DNA from: Pleurotus djamor
Taxonomy: Eukaryota > Basidiomycota > Agaricomycetes > Agaricales > Pleurotaceae
Length of the DNA stretch: 31,387 bases
NCBI GenBank assembly: GCA_029747585.1
Contig: JAPEVF010000539.1
Coordinates: 1-31,387 of the forward strand
Direction: 5' to 3'
The translations under genes were made by a program, and so were the position numbers. The notes below the pieces were generated by a model. It did no database searches. It saw only the letters and a program-made list of their open reading frames with translations, and had not been told where the DNA came from. This document shows positions 31,000-31,387 of the stretch, in pieces; position 1 is the stretch's first letter; the number at the start of each line of letters is the position of its first letter.

Positions 31000-31387
31000 T
31001 TATCTTCTATCACGGAGATGGGGTTATGTGGGCCGCGCTGATAACGCGATGGTTTTACGGCACTTCGACCACTCGTGTATCAAGTTATATATACACAGAA
31101 GACATCACAAAGGGCGTTTTTGAGGGTCCCCGAAAGATTTGAAACTGTTCCAATTATGGACGTCGAGGGTGGTTGACGCTCGGAATGATGACCAACACCA
31201 TCCCACTTCGCACTTATCCCCCTCCCGATTGTAGTAGCTACTGCGAGCAACCCGTCAGCGCTCCGAGCTACACGCTGACAGTAACGATGACTCGACTCAA
31301 ACTCCCCCTTCACAAGCAATGACTATCTCCTCGTCCCCAAGTTACTCTCGTTTACCTCTAGAAAACCTTCCAGCAAGGTTGACTACC
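31000..31387 (+). other. Right-edge sequence, possible start of a gene
   Basis: TATATATACAC at about 31086 could be a promoter element. An ATG at 31319 opens MTISSSPSYSRLPLENLPA and stays open to the window edge. This could be the start of an F-box-type protein (SRLPLENLP resembles the first part of an F-box), but only 23 codons are visible. A short upstream ORF (31287) precedes it. Confidence 0.25.

Noticed and set aside
1..31387. CRISPR arrays, prokaryotic operons or phage genes
   Set aside because: No regular short direct repeats with spacers. Introns throughout show a eukaryotic nuclear sequence.

Overview
The window is a piece of a basidiomycete (most likely Agaricomycete) nuclear genome. 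The evidence is dense 50-65 bp spliceosomal introns with GTNNGT donors and CTNA-type branch sites, two HET-domain genes, tandem multi-intron P450 genes, a BTB/POZ gene, and a tRNA-Gly(GCC) with an intron at the canonical position after nucleotide 37. Introns break nearly every gene, so exon coordinates in the entries below were assembled by hand from splice signals and reading phase. They are predictions, not transcripts. The sequence also carries 14 ambiguous bases (N), several beside homopolymer runs, and at least one is clearly a spurious inserted base.

Layout. (1) 206-2338 (+): a seven-exon gene of an Agaricomycete family with a HicA-like C-terminal segment. It is cut off where a segmental duplication begins. 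(2) 2318-5360 and 12979-15992: a roughly 3 kb direct duplication, mostly about 99% identical. Each copy carries, on the minus strand, a small ORF, a BTB/POZ gene and a small conserved hydrophilic-protein gene, followed by a plus-strand tRNA-Gly. The right-hand copy ends in an intact intron-containing tRNA. The left-hand copy stops inside the T loop of that tRNA and sits against the broken HicA-like gene, so the left copy looks like the derived one. The BTB gene of the right copy has a +1 homopolymer frameshift. (3) 5361-12978, between the copies, has no long ORFs. It is full of intron-like and exon-like modules: a minus-strand multi-exon gene of unknown family (8834-7960, with possible 5' exons back to a TATA promoter near 10195), a decayed relative of it (about 7420-6180), and a plus-strand array of tandemly duplicated short exons sharing the peptide HFIG or HFNG (11046-12010). 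(4) 16721-18113 (-): the N-terminal and transmembrane part of a Kre6/Skn1-like protein without its glycosidase domain. (5) 19736-21101 (+) and 22292-25075 (+): two unrelated HET-domain genes. The second starts with an MGCC acylation motif. (6) 27377-25235 (-) and 29717-27575 (-): tandem paralogous cytochrome P450 genes with conserved 12-exon structure. One has lost a splice acceptor. (7) 30446-30999 (+): a small fungal protein resembling DUF6914.

Taken together this is an accessory, rearranged region: duplicated single-domain genes, incompatibility-type HET genes, duplicated P450s and decaying exon arrays. No secondary-metabolite backbone enzyme, transposase, reverse transcriptase or CRISPR array is visible. 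The features most worth following up are the duplication whose edge lies inside a tRNA gene, and the unassigned exon arrays lying between the two copies.
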